DNA from: Clostridiaceae bacterium BL-3
GTDB taxonomy: Bacteria > Bacillota > Clostridia > Clostridiales > Clostridiaceae
DNA: 64,000 nt
Assembly: GCA_902809985.1 (NCBI GenBank)
Contig: CADDXC010000001.1
Coordinates: forward strand, 2,480,001-2,544,000
Direction of reading: 5' to 3'
Under the pieces are notes generated by a model, which was not told the origin of the DNA, searched no databases, and saw only the letters and a program-made list of their open reading frames with translations. Position numbers and translations under genes: made by a program. Below are positions 16,904 through 25,376 of this stretch, piece after piece (positions within the stretch are counted from its first letter, which is position 1; each line of letters opens with the position of its first letter).

Positions 16904-17012
16904 GCAGCTGTATTGTGGATCCGTTCGGTCACTATGTCAATGAATCTGTATGGAACAAAGAAGAAATTATTTATGCAGACATTAATATGGATCAGGTTCC
17001 ACTTAACCTTAT
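16904..17012 (+). pseudogene. nitrilase C-terminal fragment (decayed duplicate)
   Basis: Closely matches 14593-14702 of the intact nitrilase and still translates as SCIVDPFGHYVNESVWNKEE then IIYADINMDQVPL before diverging. There is no start, catalytic core or ribosome site. Fewer changes than in the fumC remnant suggest a more recent or better preserved event. Confidence 0.88.
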
Positions 17013-17184
17013 GAAAAAGGCATTTTCCTTTTGCGACATATTAAATTAACCATTTAAGTTTTGAATAATAAAAATATCAATGTACCATCTGGGATAATAA
17101 GTACTATAATTAAAAAAGTGACAATTTTAGATTTCATATATTTTCATGTTATTTAATTTATTATCAGGAGAGGAGGGAAATAAT

Positions 17185-17604
17185 ATGACTGAAAAATATG
17201 GGGTTTATAATTTTGAGAATGACCCTTATAATTATGTTATAAAAACTTTTTGCAATAAATGGAAACCATATATTATAAGAGGTATATCCTATGATGGAAC
17301 CACTCGGTTTAGCAGGTTTACAAAACAACTTCCTATATCTGAAAAAGTTCTCACGACAACGCTAAAGCAACTAGAAGCTGATGGAATAATCCAACGCACC
17401 GTTTACCCTGAAGTACCTGTTAGAGTCGAGTACAGTCTTACAGATATAGGAAAAAGCATACTGCCAATTTTAGATATACTTTATGATTGGGGATGGAAAC
17501 GTATGAAAAACTTAGGAATGGAAATAGACCCTCTTGGTGAAATGTGGCATGGATATCGTGAGAAAGATAATTCAATAATGGACAATCCATTCAAAAAAAA
17601 ATAA
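17185..17604 (+). CDS. HxlR family transcriptional regulator
   Basis: 139 residues from ATG 17185, six bases after GGAGGGAAATAAT; the longer frame start at 17146 lacks a site. A winged helix of the HxlR type is visible: CNKWKPYIIRGISYDGTTRF, FTKQLPISEKVLTTTLKQLE, DGIIQRTVYPEVPVRVEYSL, then TDIGKSILPILDILYDWG. No conserved N-terminal Cys of the HypR redox sensors is obvious beyond the one in FCNKW. It lies directly upstream of the flavin oxidoreductase on the same strand and is its probable regulator, although a terminator separates them. Confidence 0.9.
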   Translation: MTEKYGVYNFENDPYNYVIKTFCNKWKPYIIRGISYDGTTRFSRFTKQLPISEKVLTTTLKQLEADGIIQRTVYPEVPVRVEYSLTDIGKSILPILDILYDWGWKRMKNLGMEIDPLGEMWHGYREKDNSIMDNPFKKK

Positions 17605-17621
17605 TTTTTCAGATAAAAAGA

Positions 17622-17658
17622 AGCTGCATGCATTTAGACAATCGCATGTAGTTTTTTT
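17622..17658 (+). terminator. Rho-independent terminator after the HxlR gene
   Basis: CTGCATGC (17624-17631) pairs with GCATGTAG (17644-17651, one G-U) across a 12-nt loop, followed by seven T. The oxidoreductase downstream therefore has its own promoter within 17659-17800. Confidence 0.8.
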
Positions 17659-17813
17659 ATATATATGTCAAAAAGAAAGTAACTTTAATTTTTGTATATT
17701 ACTGCAAATATTTTCTGCTTGCCGAAAAATTGTATGTACTTCACAGCCATATTTAATTGTCCTATACTAAAATTATACTTGATTATAAAAAAACAGTAGA
17801 AAGGAGTTTATTT

Positions 17814-19781
17814 ATGAATACGTTTCCTCATATGTTCTCACCTTATACTATCAAAGGTGTAAAATTTAAGAACCGGGTATTTGCTTCACCCATTACGACT
17901 AATCGTATTGTAGACCATGGATACCCTACCCCTGAAGGCATTGATGCTTTTGAAACCAAAGCAAGGGGAGGCTTTGCTGAAGTTACAATCACCGAATCTT
18001 TTATAGATAACGAATACTCTGCCCGCCATGAACACGGTTTAAACGTTTATTCCAAAAATATGACCACATTCCACATGGAGAGTATAATGACACTTACTGA
18101 GGCAATAAAAGCTCATGGAGCTGTTGCCTCCATCCAATTAAATCATATTGGTGCAATCAATCATCCAGATACAATTATCAATCATAATAATCCCATTGGT
18201 CCTTCTTCATTTATACGCAAGGATGGAGTTCAAGTAGATGAAATGACCGTAGAAATGATAAAACATGTAGCTAATAATTATGCTGAAGCAAGTTGGAATT
18301 GCAAAGCACTTGGCTTCGACATGGTTATGCTGCACGGCGGCCATGGATGGCTATTATCTCAGTTTATCTCTCCCCGTATGAATCATAGAACAGATGAGTA
18401 CGGTGGCAGCATGGAAAATCGTGCTCGCTTTCCCATTATGGTTTGTAAAAAAATTCGTGAGCTCTGCGGTGATGATTTTCTGATTGAATACCGTGTTTCC
18501 GGTTCCGAACGTATTGAAGGCGGCATGACGCTTAACGACTGCATTGAATTCTGCAAGATCATTCAAGATTATGTTGATATCATACATGTTACTAGCGGTG
18601 TTTACCATTCTCACGTAGAGACAAAGGCTTTCTCCTCCATGTATGACAAACATGGCTGCAATTTGGATCTTGCTGCTGCCGTTAAAGCTGCTGTACATGT
18701 TCCTGTTGTAGCTGTAGGCGGATTCAATGATCCACAACAGGTTGAGGATGCAATTACTTCTGGCAAATGTGATTTTGTAGCACTAGGTCGCCAGCAATTT
18801 GCAGACCCTGAATTCTGCAACAAGGCACAAACTGGACGTGCAGATCAAATCGCTCCTTGCCTGCGTTGTTCTTGTTTTAATCCTCTGCCTCCAAATCCAA
18901 ATGAGCGTCCGATTCCTGAATTATGGCACTGTACAGTAAATCCCTGGTCATCACGAGAGTTACGCTGGAGACAAGCCCCCCTTCCAAAGGGAAGACGCAA
19001 GGTGCTGATCATCGGTGGTGGCGTTTCTGGAATGTATGCTGCATTAACAGCAGCCGAGCGCGGTCACAATGTAACCCTATGTGAAAAAACATCAAAACTA
19101 GGCGGCTTATTGTGGTTTACCGATGTAGATACTCACAAAGAATCTTTAAAACGCTTTCGTGATTCTCTTGTAGCTCGCTGTAAATATGTTGGCGTTAATA
19201 TTATGTTAAATACAACTGTTACTCCCAAACTAATTGAAGGCATGAAGCCTGACGCAGCCATTTGCGCAGTCGGCTCTCATCCTTTTATTCCACCCATTAA
19301 AGGAATTGAAAATGCAACACATGCTATAGAAATCTATAAAAACTTATCTTTATTAGGCAAGAAAGTTGTTTTAATCGGAGGTGGTGCAATCGGATGTGAG
19401 TCCGGTTTCTTCTTTGCAGAACATTGTGGCTGCCACGTACATATTCTTGAAATGAGAGATGACGTATGTAAAGATTCAAATGACTCTCAGCGTCGTGCTT
19501 TAATTCCAAGAATGAAAAAAGTGGGCATGACATGGGATTGCAATGTATCAGTTAAAGAAATCATCAACAATTGTGTAAAATTTATGGATAAGAATCAAAA
19601 TGAGCATTTCATTGATGCGGATAACATTATATATGCCTGTGGTAACCGTTCCAATGATGAGATTGTAAAATCTTTGGAAAACATCGTTCCATGGTTTATA
19701 GTTACTGGAGATGCCAAAAAAGCCCGTACAGTAAAAGAGGCAACTTATGAAGGCTTTTGTGCTGCTATGGACATCCTTTAG
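17814..19781 (+). CDS. FMN/FAD/Fe-S oxidoreductase of the 2,4-dienoyl-CoA reductase / enoate reductase family
   Basis: 655 residues from ATG 17814 (AAGGAG, ten bases upstream). Domain order: an Old Yellow Enzyme TIM barrel with FMN (1-340; MLHGGHGWLLSQFISPRMNH, DEYGGSMENRARF), an iron-sulfur loop near 348-375, then FAD- and NAD(P)-binding domains (VLIIGGGVSGMYAALTAAER; KVVLIGGGAIGCESGFFF). Relatives reduce activated C=C bonds of enoates, dienoyl-CoA or bile-acid enones with NADH. The cluster cysteines read C-x2-C-x-C-x18-C rather than the canonical C-x2-C-x3-C-x11-C, an oddity worth checking. Substrate unknown. Preceded by an HxlR regulator. Confidence 0.9.
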   Translation: MNTFPHMFSPYTIKGVKFKNRVFASPITTNRIVDHGYPTPEGIDAFETKARGGFAEVTITESFIDNEYSARHEHGLNVYSKNMTTFHMESIMTLTEAIKAHGAVASIQLNHIGAINHPDTIINHNNPIGPSSFIRKDGVQVDEMTVEMIKHVANNYAEASWNCKALGFDMVMLHGGHGWLLSQFISPRMNHRTDEYGGSMENRARFPIMVCKKIRELCGDDFLIEYRVSGSERIEGGMTLNDCIEFCKIIQDYVDIIHVTSGVYHSHVETKAFSSMYDKHGCNLDLAAAVKAAVHVPVVAVGGFNDPQQVEDAITSGKCDFVALGRQQFADPEFCNKAQTGRADQIAPCLRCSCFNPLPPNPNERPIPELWHCTVNPWSSRELRWRQAPLPKGRRKVLIIGGGVSGMYAALTAAERGHNVTLCEKTSKLGGLLWFTDVDTHKESLKRFRDSLVARCKYVGVNIMLNTTVTPKLIEGMKPDAAICAVGSHPFIPPIKGIENATHAIEIYKNLSLLGKKVVLIGGGAIGCESGFFFAEHCGCHVHILEMRDDVCKDSNDSQRRALIPRMKKVGMTWDCNVSVKEIINNCVKFMDKNQNEHFIDADNIIYACGNRSNDEIVKSLENIVPWFIVTGDAKKARTVKEATYEGFCAAMDIL

Positions 19782-19897
19782 ATATAATAGATTACTAACA
19801 GAGTTTTACATGAATTTTTTTGTCATTGATTCACATTAATTTTAATATTAATTAACTACCTAAATTACAGGTTTTCTTATAATTATTATTTCTCTCT

Positions 19898-19947
19898 TAG
19901 ATTAATATAGTAATGTAAAAACTTTTCTACATCACTATATTAATCTA
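19898..19947. repeat. 20-bp inverted repeat (hairpin) after the oxidoreductase
   Basis: Arms at 19898-19917 and 19928-19947 match over 20 bp with one mismatch around a 10-nt loop. This is longer than a normal terminator stem, and no T-run follows on either strand. It may still act as a terminator or be the trace of a small inverted-repeat element. The rest of 19782-19970 has no gene. Confidence 0.6.
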
Positions 19948-19973
19948 GAAAATATTGCATAATTTTCTGCTAA

Positions 19974-20165
19974 TTTTTCATTCCAACAAGGCATATCCAT
20001 TTCCCGTTCTGATTTTCATCATCTCATAATTTTTCCCAATGGAATCCATCTTGAGAATCATTTTTCCACCCAATCCCCTGGGCTTGCATGTATTCTAAAA
20101 TAATTTATCAAACGTTTCATTCTTCCCTCAAAAAAGCATTTTTCATATGCCATAATAATATCTCA
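19974..20165 (-). pseudogene. SAM methyltransferase remnant (5' and 3' ends only)
   Basis: Matches three separate pieces of the intact methyltransferase gene at 28938-29549: its last codons (CATTCCAACAAGGCATATCC), a short internal piece (TTTTTCCCAATG) and its first codons with leader (AATCATTTTTCCACCCAATC). About 400 bp of the middle is deleted. It stands in the same position relative to the hydrolase gene as the intact copy does to a broken hydrolase at 29.7 kb. Confidence 0.85.
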
Positions 20166-20185
20166 TCATTTTTAGCATGAATAAA

Positions 20186-20220
20186 AGGCCTTTCAGCCAT
20201 ATAATTGCTGGAGACCTTCT
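20186..20220 (-). terminator. terminator downstream of the alpha/beta hydrolase
   Basis: On the minus strand AAGGTCTCCAGC pairs with GCTGAAAGGCCTT (one bulge and one or two weak pairs) and is followed by TTTTATT. Confidence 0.55.
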
Positions 20221-20295
20221 CTTATTTTTACCTAAAAATATTTTACTTACTCTCAATAAGTTGATCATACTTAATACTTTTTTTACAATAAAAAA

Positions 20296-21345
20296 CTATT
20301 TTATTTTATCCAAAAAATCTACCATGATCTGAATAAATTTATTTGGTTTTTCGAAATGAATATCATGACCGGATTTTATCTTTACCATTTCATTTCCCTT
20401 GAGCAGACTATGTACATTTCTGGCATCTTGGTCACTGTTGGCTGCATAAAGCACTCCATCCTTTCCATATAATGTATTTGCCTTAATATATACTGAGGGG
20501 CAATTTATCTTAGATAAAATTTTCTCCTGATTAATTCCTTTAAACCAGGAACCTGTATAAAACGTTTCCGAAAAATCCAAATCAAAGTCATCTATATAAA
20601 GGGTACCGTGAATCCATTTATATGGTACATACCATAATTTCAGAGGTTCTCCACTATGCTTTTCTCTATAGTTTCTCGTACTTCTTGCTATAATGGATCT
20701 CAAATTTCCAAATAGTCCCCAAATATAACTATTTTCCATATAATACACTACATAATCTTTAATTTCTGTTTGACTTTTAAAATTATGTACTGTTTCAAAA
20801 TTCTCCCGCCAAACAAAAGTGTTTTTCATCTCTTCCGGTTCCACACTAAAAAATGGCGGATCCTCCAGAACTACTCCCAATACATTTTCCGGTGAATTGG
20901 CTGCAATCCACGCTGCCAAAATTCCTCCGGAGGAGTGACCTGATATTACAACCGGATTTCCAATAACATCTTCAATAAACAGGATAAAATCCTGCCCCAT
21001 AGCAGCTCCTGTATATTTTGAGGAATCATGACTGGATTTCCCATGTCCATGACAATCAACAGCATACACGTGATAATACTTAGCTAATCCCGGGAGCACT
21101 CTTGAATAATCCTCCCACTTCATAGACTGCCCATGTATCAATAAAAGAGCCGGTCCATTATCAGGTCCTTCAGCATAATTCAGCAGAGTTCCATCATCAA
21201 GAGCTATGCGTTTTTCCCTATATCCAGTGCTGTACGTTTCCTTCAACGGTTTTTCATCGTAATGCATGTTCTTATAAGCGTAAATGCTGGCAGCAATTGC
21301 TGCAGCAGCAACAATTACAACTATAACGATCAAAAATATATTCAT
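20296..21345 (-). CDS. membrane-anchored alpha/beta hydrolase
   Basis: About 350 residues. The N-terminal hydrophobic segment FLIVIVVIVAAAAIAASIYA is a signal anchor, so the enzyme acts outside the membrane or is tethered to it. The fold is a classic alpha/beta hydrolase: oxyanion region LLLIHGQSMKWEDYSRVLPG, nucleophile elbow SGHSSGGILAA, and a C-terminal His in KIKSGHDIHFEKP. Substrate unknown. The start is unsure: AAGGAG abuts ATG 21345, a TTG lies 12 bases after it at 21333, and a TTG at 21363 would overlap the preceding gene. A decayed paralogue of its C-terminus is at 29669-29790. Confidence 0.87.
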   Translation of the reverse strand: MNIFLIVIVVIVAAAAIAASIYAYKNMHYDEKPLKETYSTGYREKRIALDDGTLLNYAEGPDNGPALLLIHGQSMKWEDYSRVLPGLAKYYHVYAVDCHGHGKSSHDSSKYTGAAMGQDFILFIEDVIGNPVVISGHSSGGILAAWIAANSPENVLGVVLEDPPFFSVEPEEMKNTFVWRENFETVHNFKSQTEIKDYVVYYMENSYIWGLFGNLRSIIARSTRNYREKHSGEPLKLWYVPYKWIHGTLYIDDFDLDFSETFYTGSWFKGINQEKILSKINCPSVYIKANTLYGKDGVLYAANSDQDARNVHSLLKGNEMVKIKSGHDIHFEKPNKFIQIMVDFLDKIK

Positions 21346-21806
21346 CTCCTTGCTTTTCCGCAAATATGTTCGATATTTATTTTTATCACTTTCACTTTTG
21401 AATTTGCCTTTTTCAGGTACTCTCTGCCTTTTTCCACATATTCTTTTGAATACTTTTCCAGCATTTTCAGCATGGCCGCATTTTTTTCATCATCGAAAAT
21501 CTCTTCCGCCCTTCCAAATATAATTACACTTTCATAATTGGTAGTGAATTTATCCGGCAGAACATAATTTTTCCCAACTACACAAAAAGAAACTCTGTTT
21601 TGGTTTACTATATTATCCAATTTATGTCCCTGTTCAGCACTGTGAAAATATATGGAATTATCGGCATAGACATAATTTAATGGTACTCCATAAGCATATC
21701 CATCTTCACTCACTGTAGATAAAACACCATATTCACAGCTCTTTAATATTTCTATAACTTCAGTATGCCCAATCTCTCTGTCTTTTCTTCTCAAATCTCT
21801 AAACAT
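21342..21806 (-). CDS. pyridoxamine 5'-phosphate oxidase-like flavoprotein (NimA-like)
   Basis: 154 residues with an FMN-binding split-barrel: RRKDREIGHTEVIEILKSCE, YGVLSTVSEDGYAYGVPLNY, IYFHSAEQGHKLDNIVNQNR, VSFCVVGKNYVLPDKFTTNY. This layout is that of the Nim/Pdx-like family, some members of which reduce 5-nitroimidazoles. A resistance role here is only a family-level guess. It overlaps the following hydrolase gene by a few bases and is likely cotranscribed with it. Confidence 0.88.
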   Translation of the reverse strand: MFRDLRRKDREIGHTEVIEILKSCEYGVLSTVSEDGYAYGVPLNYVYADNSIYFHSAEQGHKLDNIVNQNRVSFCVVGKNYVLPDKFTTNYESVIIFGRAEEIFDDEKNAAMLKMLEKYSKEYVEKGREYLKKANSKVKVIKINIEHICGKARR

Positions 21807-21860
21807 AATTATTCCTCCATATCATCGGGATATAATTTTAATTTTACACCATTTCATCTT

Positions 21861-22691
21861 TTAAATAAATCTCAAACTTATGTCCAGAGCTTTTACCGAA
21901 TGTGTAAGGGCACCTATTGATATTATATCCACTCCTGCAGCAGCAATACTCCGCACATTTTCTTCAGTGACATTTCCTGAAGCTTCCAGAACAAATCTTC
22001 CATCTATAAATTTTACAGCCTTTTTCATCTCATCCACGTCCATATTATCCAGCATTATTACATCCGCTTCGGTATCAGCTGCTTCCTGGAGCTGCTGCAG
22101 GTTTTCCACTTCCACTTCTATCTTGACAGTAAAAGGCAGGCTGTTCTTTATTTTTGCAACAGCTTTCTTTATGGAACCCACTGCCTTTATGTGATTGTCC
22201 TTTATCATCACATAATCTGAAAGATTCATCCTGTGATTATACCCTCCTCCCACCTTAACCGAATACTTGTCCAGCATCCTGAATCCCGGGAGCGTCTTTC
22301 TGGTATCCACTATTTTAACATCATAATCCTTTACAAGTTCCATCATTCTTCTGGTTTTGGTTGCAATACCGGACATCCTCTGCATTATGTTGAGGGCAAC
22401 TCTCTCTCCCTTTAATATGGATCTGGAACTGCCCTTTATCTCTGAAATGACACTGCCTTTCTCGACTCTGCCGCCATCTTTCATTTTTGCAGCAAATACT
22501 ATGCTGTCATCCAAAATTTCAAATACCCTTTCCGCCACAGCAATACCTGCAGCAACACCGGATTCCTTTGAAATAAACCTGCCCTGTGAAATCTGGTCCT
22601 CAGGTATCAAATTATCAGTGGTTACATCTCCATAACCTATATCTTCCACCAGTGCTTCCTCTATCAGTTTGTCAACCATTAAAAAATTCAA
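21861..22691 (-). CDS. nadC: nicotinate-nucleotide pyrophosphorylase (quinolinate phosphoribosyltransferase)
   Basis: 276 residues. Converts quinolinate and PRPP to nicotinate mononucleotide with loss of CO2, the third step of de novo NAD synthesis. Hallmarks: EDIGYGDVTTDNLIPE, ALNIMQRMSGIATKTR, the PRPP and quinolinate-binding VDTRKTLPGFRMLDKYSVKV with GGGYNHRMNLSDYVMIKDNH, and the barrel end DIISIGALTHSVKALDISL. Last gene of nadA-nadB-nadC; five bases separate it from nadB. Confidence 0.97.
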   Translation of the reverse strand: MNFLMVDKLIEEALVEDIGYGDVTTDNLIPEDQISQGRFISKESGVAAGIAVAERVFEILDDSIVFAAKMKDGGRVEKGSVISEIKGSSRSILKGERVALNIMQRMSGIATKTRRMMELVKDYDVKIVDTRKTLPGFRMLDKYSVKVGGGYNHRMNLSDYVMIKDNHIKAVGSIKKAVAKIKNSLPFTVKIEVEVENLQQLQEAADTEADVIMLDNMDVDEMKKAVKFIDGRFVLEASGNVTEENVRSIAAAGVDIISIGALTHSVKALDISLRFI

Positions 22692-22696
22692 TCAAA

Positions 22697-24265
22697 TCAC
22701 CTCAAAACCTTATTGTGTTCAGAATAATTTTCAACATAGTTGCTTCCTATGGAAGCTTTGGACTCAAGAATTGAAATCACAATACTTCTGGCCACCTGAT
22801 ACATATTATATGTCTCCACGGCTTCCACACTTTCAAGACTTGAAGCCTCCATCTTAGAGAGCTTGTCTTCAATAATATTCAATGCCCCTTTAAGATCATC
22901 TGTATTTCTTATTATTCCAGCATGTTTTTCCATAAGGACTTTTAAAGATCTTTTAAACTGGTCAAAATCAACTTCTTTATTTTTTTCATCCAGGTTGTCT
23001 TCATTTTTCAATTCCGGCAGGCTGCATACTTCTCCGCATGAAATTTTTCCATAGATATCCTCTGCAGCTCTTTTCCCAAATACAAGAGCTTCAAGAAGAG
23101 AATTGCTTGCCAGCCTGTTGGCACCATGTACTCCAGTGCAGGCACATTCACCCAGGGCATAAAGTCCTTCCATACTTGTTCTGCCGAAAAGATCCACTTC
23201 AATTCCGCCCATGAAATAGTGTTCCGCAGGAGTAACAGGTATATAATCCCTGTACATCTCTATGGAGCTGCTTTCACATTCCCTGTAGATCTGCCTGAAC
23301 CTGTTCTGGAGAAAATCTTTATCATACATGGTGGCATCCAGATATACATATTTAGATGATACCTTATTCATCTCATGGAATATGGCCCTTGCAACAATAT
23401 CCCTGGGTGCAAGCTCCATTCTTCTGTCATATTCCTCCATGAATCTCTTTCCCTCCATATTTCTAAGTACTGCACCTTCTCCTCTTACGGCCTCGGATAT
23501 GAGGAACAACCTGTCATTTGTATCTCCTGTATAAAAGGCTGTAGGGTGAAATTGAACATATTCCATGTCCTTGAGTTTCACATCTGCCCTTATTGCCATG
23601 GCAATTCCATCTCCAGTGAGTACATCCACATTTGTGGTTTTTGAAAACAGCTGGCCTATTCCCCCTGATGCCATTATACAATACCGGGATGACAGATACA
23701 CCGATCTTCCCTTATAAAATGCCGTTACGCCGCAGCATTTCCCCCTGTTTTCCACAATATCCAGGGCAAATACATCCGGTATTATTTCTATATTGTCGGC
23801 ACTTTCAGCATCTTTTATGAGCACGTCCATTATACCCTTTCCCGTGGAATCGCCATTTACATGGAGTATTCTGGGTATGGAATGATTCCCTTCAAAGGAT
23901 CTGTAGAAGTTACCCTGATCATCCCTGTCAAAATTCACACCAAGTTCAATCAAATTCTCTATGGCCTGCTGGGATTCATCTACCAGCACCTTCACGGCTT
24001 TTGCATTATTCACATAACAGCCTGCATTCACAGTATCCTTTATATGGAGTTCCCTGTCATCATCTCCTATGCTGGCAGCAATACCTCCCTGAGCCATGTA
24101 GGAATCCGAATCATCTATTTCCTTTTTGCTGAGCACTGCTATCTTTAATTTTTTTGGAAGCATCAAAGCCGTGTAGAGGCCGGCTATTCCAGCCCCTATT
24201 ATTACAATATCAAAATATCTACCTTCACAGGGTTCATTTTTAAAATCAACCAAATATCTTTTCAT
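22697..24265 (-). CDS. nadB: L-aspartate oxidase
   Basis: 522 residues. FAD enzyme that oxidises L-aspartate to iminoaspartate; under anaerobiosis fumarate is the expected electron acceptor. The FAD Rossmann motif IVIIGAGIAGLYTALMLP is at the N-terminus; then SYMAQGGIAASIGDDD, the substrate loop EYVQFHPTAFYTGD, HYFMGGIEVDLFGRTSMEGL, and a C-terminal helical domain. It is related to fumarate reductase flavoproteins, but the nad operon context settles the function. Middle gene of the operon. Confidence 0.97.
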   Translation of the reverse strand: MKRYLVDFKNEPCEGRYFDIVIIGAGIAGLYTALMLPKKLKIAVLSKKEIDDSDSYMAQGGIAASIGDDDRELHIKDTVNAGCYVNNAKAVKVLVDESQQAIENLIELGVNFDRDDQGNFYRSFEGNHSIPRILHVNGDSTGKGIMDVLIKDAESADNIEIIPDVFALDIVENRGKCCGVTAFYKGRSVYLSSRYCIMASGGIGQLFSKTTNVDVLTGDGIAMAIRADVKLKDMEYVQFHPTAFYTGDTNDRLFLISEAVRGEGAVLRNMEGKRFMEEYDRRMELAPRDIVARAIFHEMNKVSSKYVYLDATMYDKDFLQNRFRQIYRECESSSIEMYRDYIPVTPAEHYFMGGIEVDLFGRTSMEGLYALGECACTGVHGANRLASNSLLEALVFGKRAAEDIYGKISCGEVCSLPELKNEDNLDEKNKEVDFDQFKRSLKVLMEKHAGIIRNTDDLKGALNIIEDKLSKMEASSLESVEAVETYNMYQVARSIVISILESKASIGSNYVENYSEHNKVLR

Positions 24266-24313
24266 TCATATCACCAGCCTATTTTATAATTACTTGATTC
24301 CGATACCAACCTT

Positions 24314-25225
24314 TTACTCAATACACAACATTTTCTCCAGGGAGTTCTCAGCCTTTTTTCTGATATTTTCAGGCACTGATATTTCGTATTCCATATTTAA
24401 AAGACATGTATAAACATTTTCGAGAGATGTCATTTTCATATTCTCACATACGAGTCTGGGACTCATGAGATAAAACTTCTTGCCAGGATTATCCTTTTTC
24501 ATCTTATGAAGCACACCTATTTCAGTACCTATGATGAATTCTGTATTTGAAGATTTACGGGCATGATCAATTATCTGTGAAGTGCTGCCAACAAAATCAG
24601 AACTTTCCCTTATTTCCCCGGAAACTTCAGGGTGAGCCAGTATTTCTGCTTTCGGATGTTCTTCCGATGTTTTTACAAGATCTTCCACCATTATCCTTGC
24701 ATGAGTTATGCAGTGTCCGGGCCAGGGTATTATATGTTTTCCTCTTACTTTCTCAGCTATATAGCCGGCAAGATTTTCATCAGGTACAAACAGCACTTCA
24801 TCCTCCTTCAAACTTTCAACAACCTTTACTGCATTAGAAGAAGTACAGCATATGTCACTTATGGCTTTGACTTCTGCTGAAGAATTTACATAACATACAA
24901 CAGCTGCCCCAGGATGTTTGTTTTTCATCGTCTGAAGCTGTTTTGAAGTTATGGAATTCGCCAGAGGACACCCTGCATATTTTGAAGGAAGCAGCACTTT
25001 CTTATCCGGAGAAAGTATCTTTGCACTTTCCGCCATAAATCTGACGCCGCAGAACACTATAACTTCCTTGTCCATTTTTGCCGCCGCCCTGCTTAAGACA
25101 AAGGAATCGCCTACAATATCCGCTATATCCTGAACTTCAGGTACCTGATAATTATGTGCCAGTATACAGGCATTTCTCTCTGTTTTCAATCTTTTTATCT
25201 CATTTATTAAAAAACTTCTATCCAT
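24314..25225 (-). CDS. nadA: quinolinate synthase
   Basis: 303 residues, the compact Thermotoga-type length. Condenses iminoaspartate with dihydroxyacetone phosphate to quinolinate using an oxygen-sensitive [4Fe-4S] cluster. The three cluster ligands are visible: C86 (AGCPLAN), C172 (PGHCITHAR) and C260 (PRLVCENMK). First gene of the nadABC operon, with ribosome site TAGGAG. A double GTATATAC element lies in its leader, but no regulator gene is nearby. Confidence 0.97.
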   Translation of the reverse strand: MDRSFLINEIKRLKTERNACILAHNYQVPEVQDIADIVGDSFVLSRAAAKMDKEVIVFCGVRFMAESAKILSPDKKVLLPSKYAGCPLANSITSKQLQTMKNKHPGAAVVCYVNSSAEVKAISDICCTSSNAVKVVESLKEDEVLFVPDENLAGYIAEKVRGKHIIPWPGHCITHARIMVEDLVKTSEEHPKAEILAHPEVSGEIRESSDFVGSTSQIIDHARKSSNTEFIIGTEIGVLHKMKKDNPGKKFYLMSPRLVCENMKMTSLENVYTCLLNMEYEISVPENIRKKAENSLEKMLCIE

Positions 25226-25259
25226 TTTTGTGCTCCTAAAATAATATTTTATAATTACT

Positions 25260-25279
25260 GTATATACATTAGTATATAC
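25260..25279 (-). promoter_or_regulatory. possible operator upstream of nadA
   Basis: GTATATAC-ATTA-GTATATAC is two copies of a self-complementary octamer, 35 bp before nadA. It is a candidate site for a niacin-responsive repressor (NiaR type) by position; the motif itself does not let me name the regulator. Confidence 0.45.
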
Positions 25280-25338
25280 CTTTTTTATTTTTTTAACAAC
25301 ACTATTATAAATACTTAATATAACGATTTGAACGTATA

Positions 25339-25368
25339 AAAAAACAGCAGAACTTTTAAAATCTGCTG
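25339..25368 (-). terminator. terminator of the two-component/ABC operon
   Basis: CAGCAGA and TCTGCTG form a 7-bp stem extended by A-T pairs, followed on the minus strand by seven T. It directly follows the histidine kinase gene. Confidence 0.85.
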
Positions 25369-25376
25369 AAACAATT

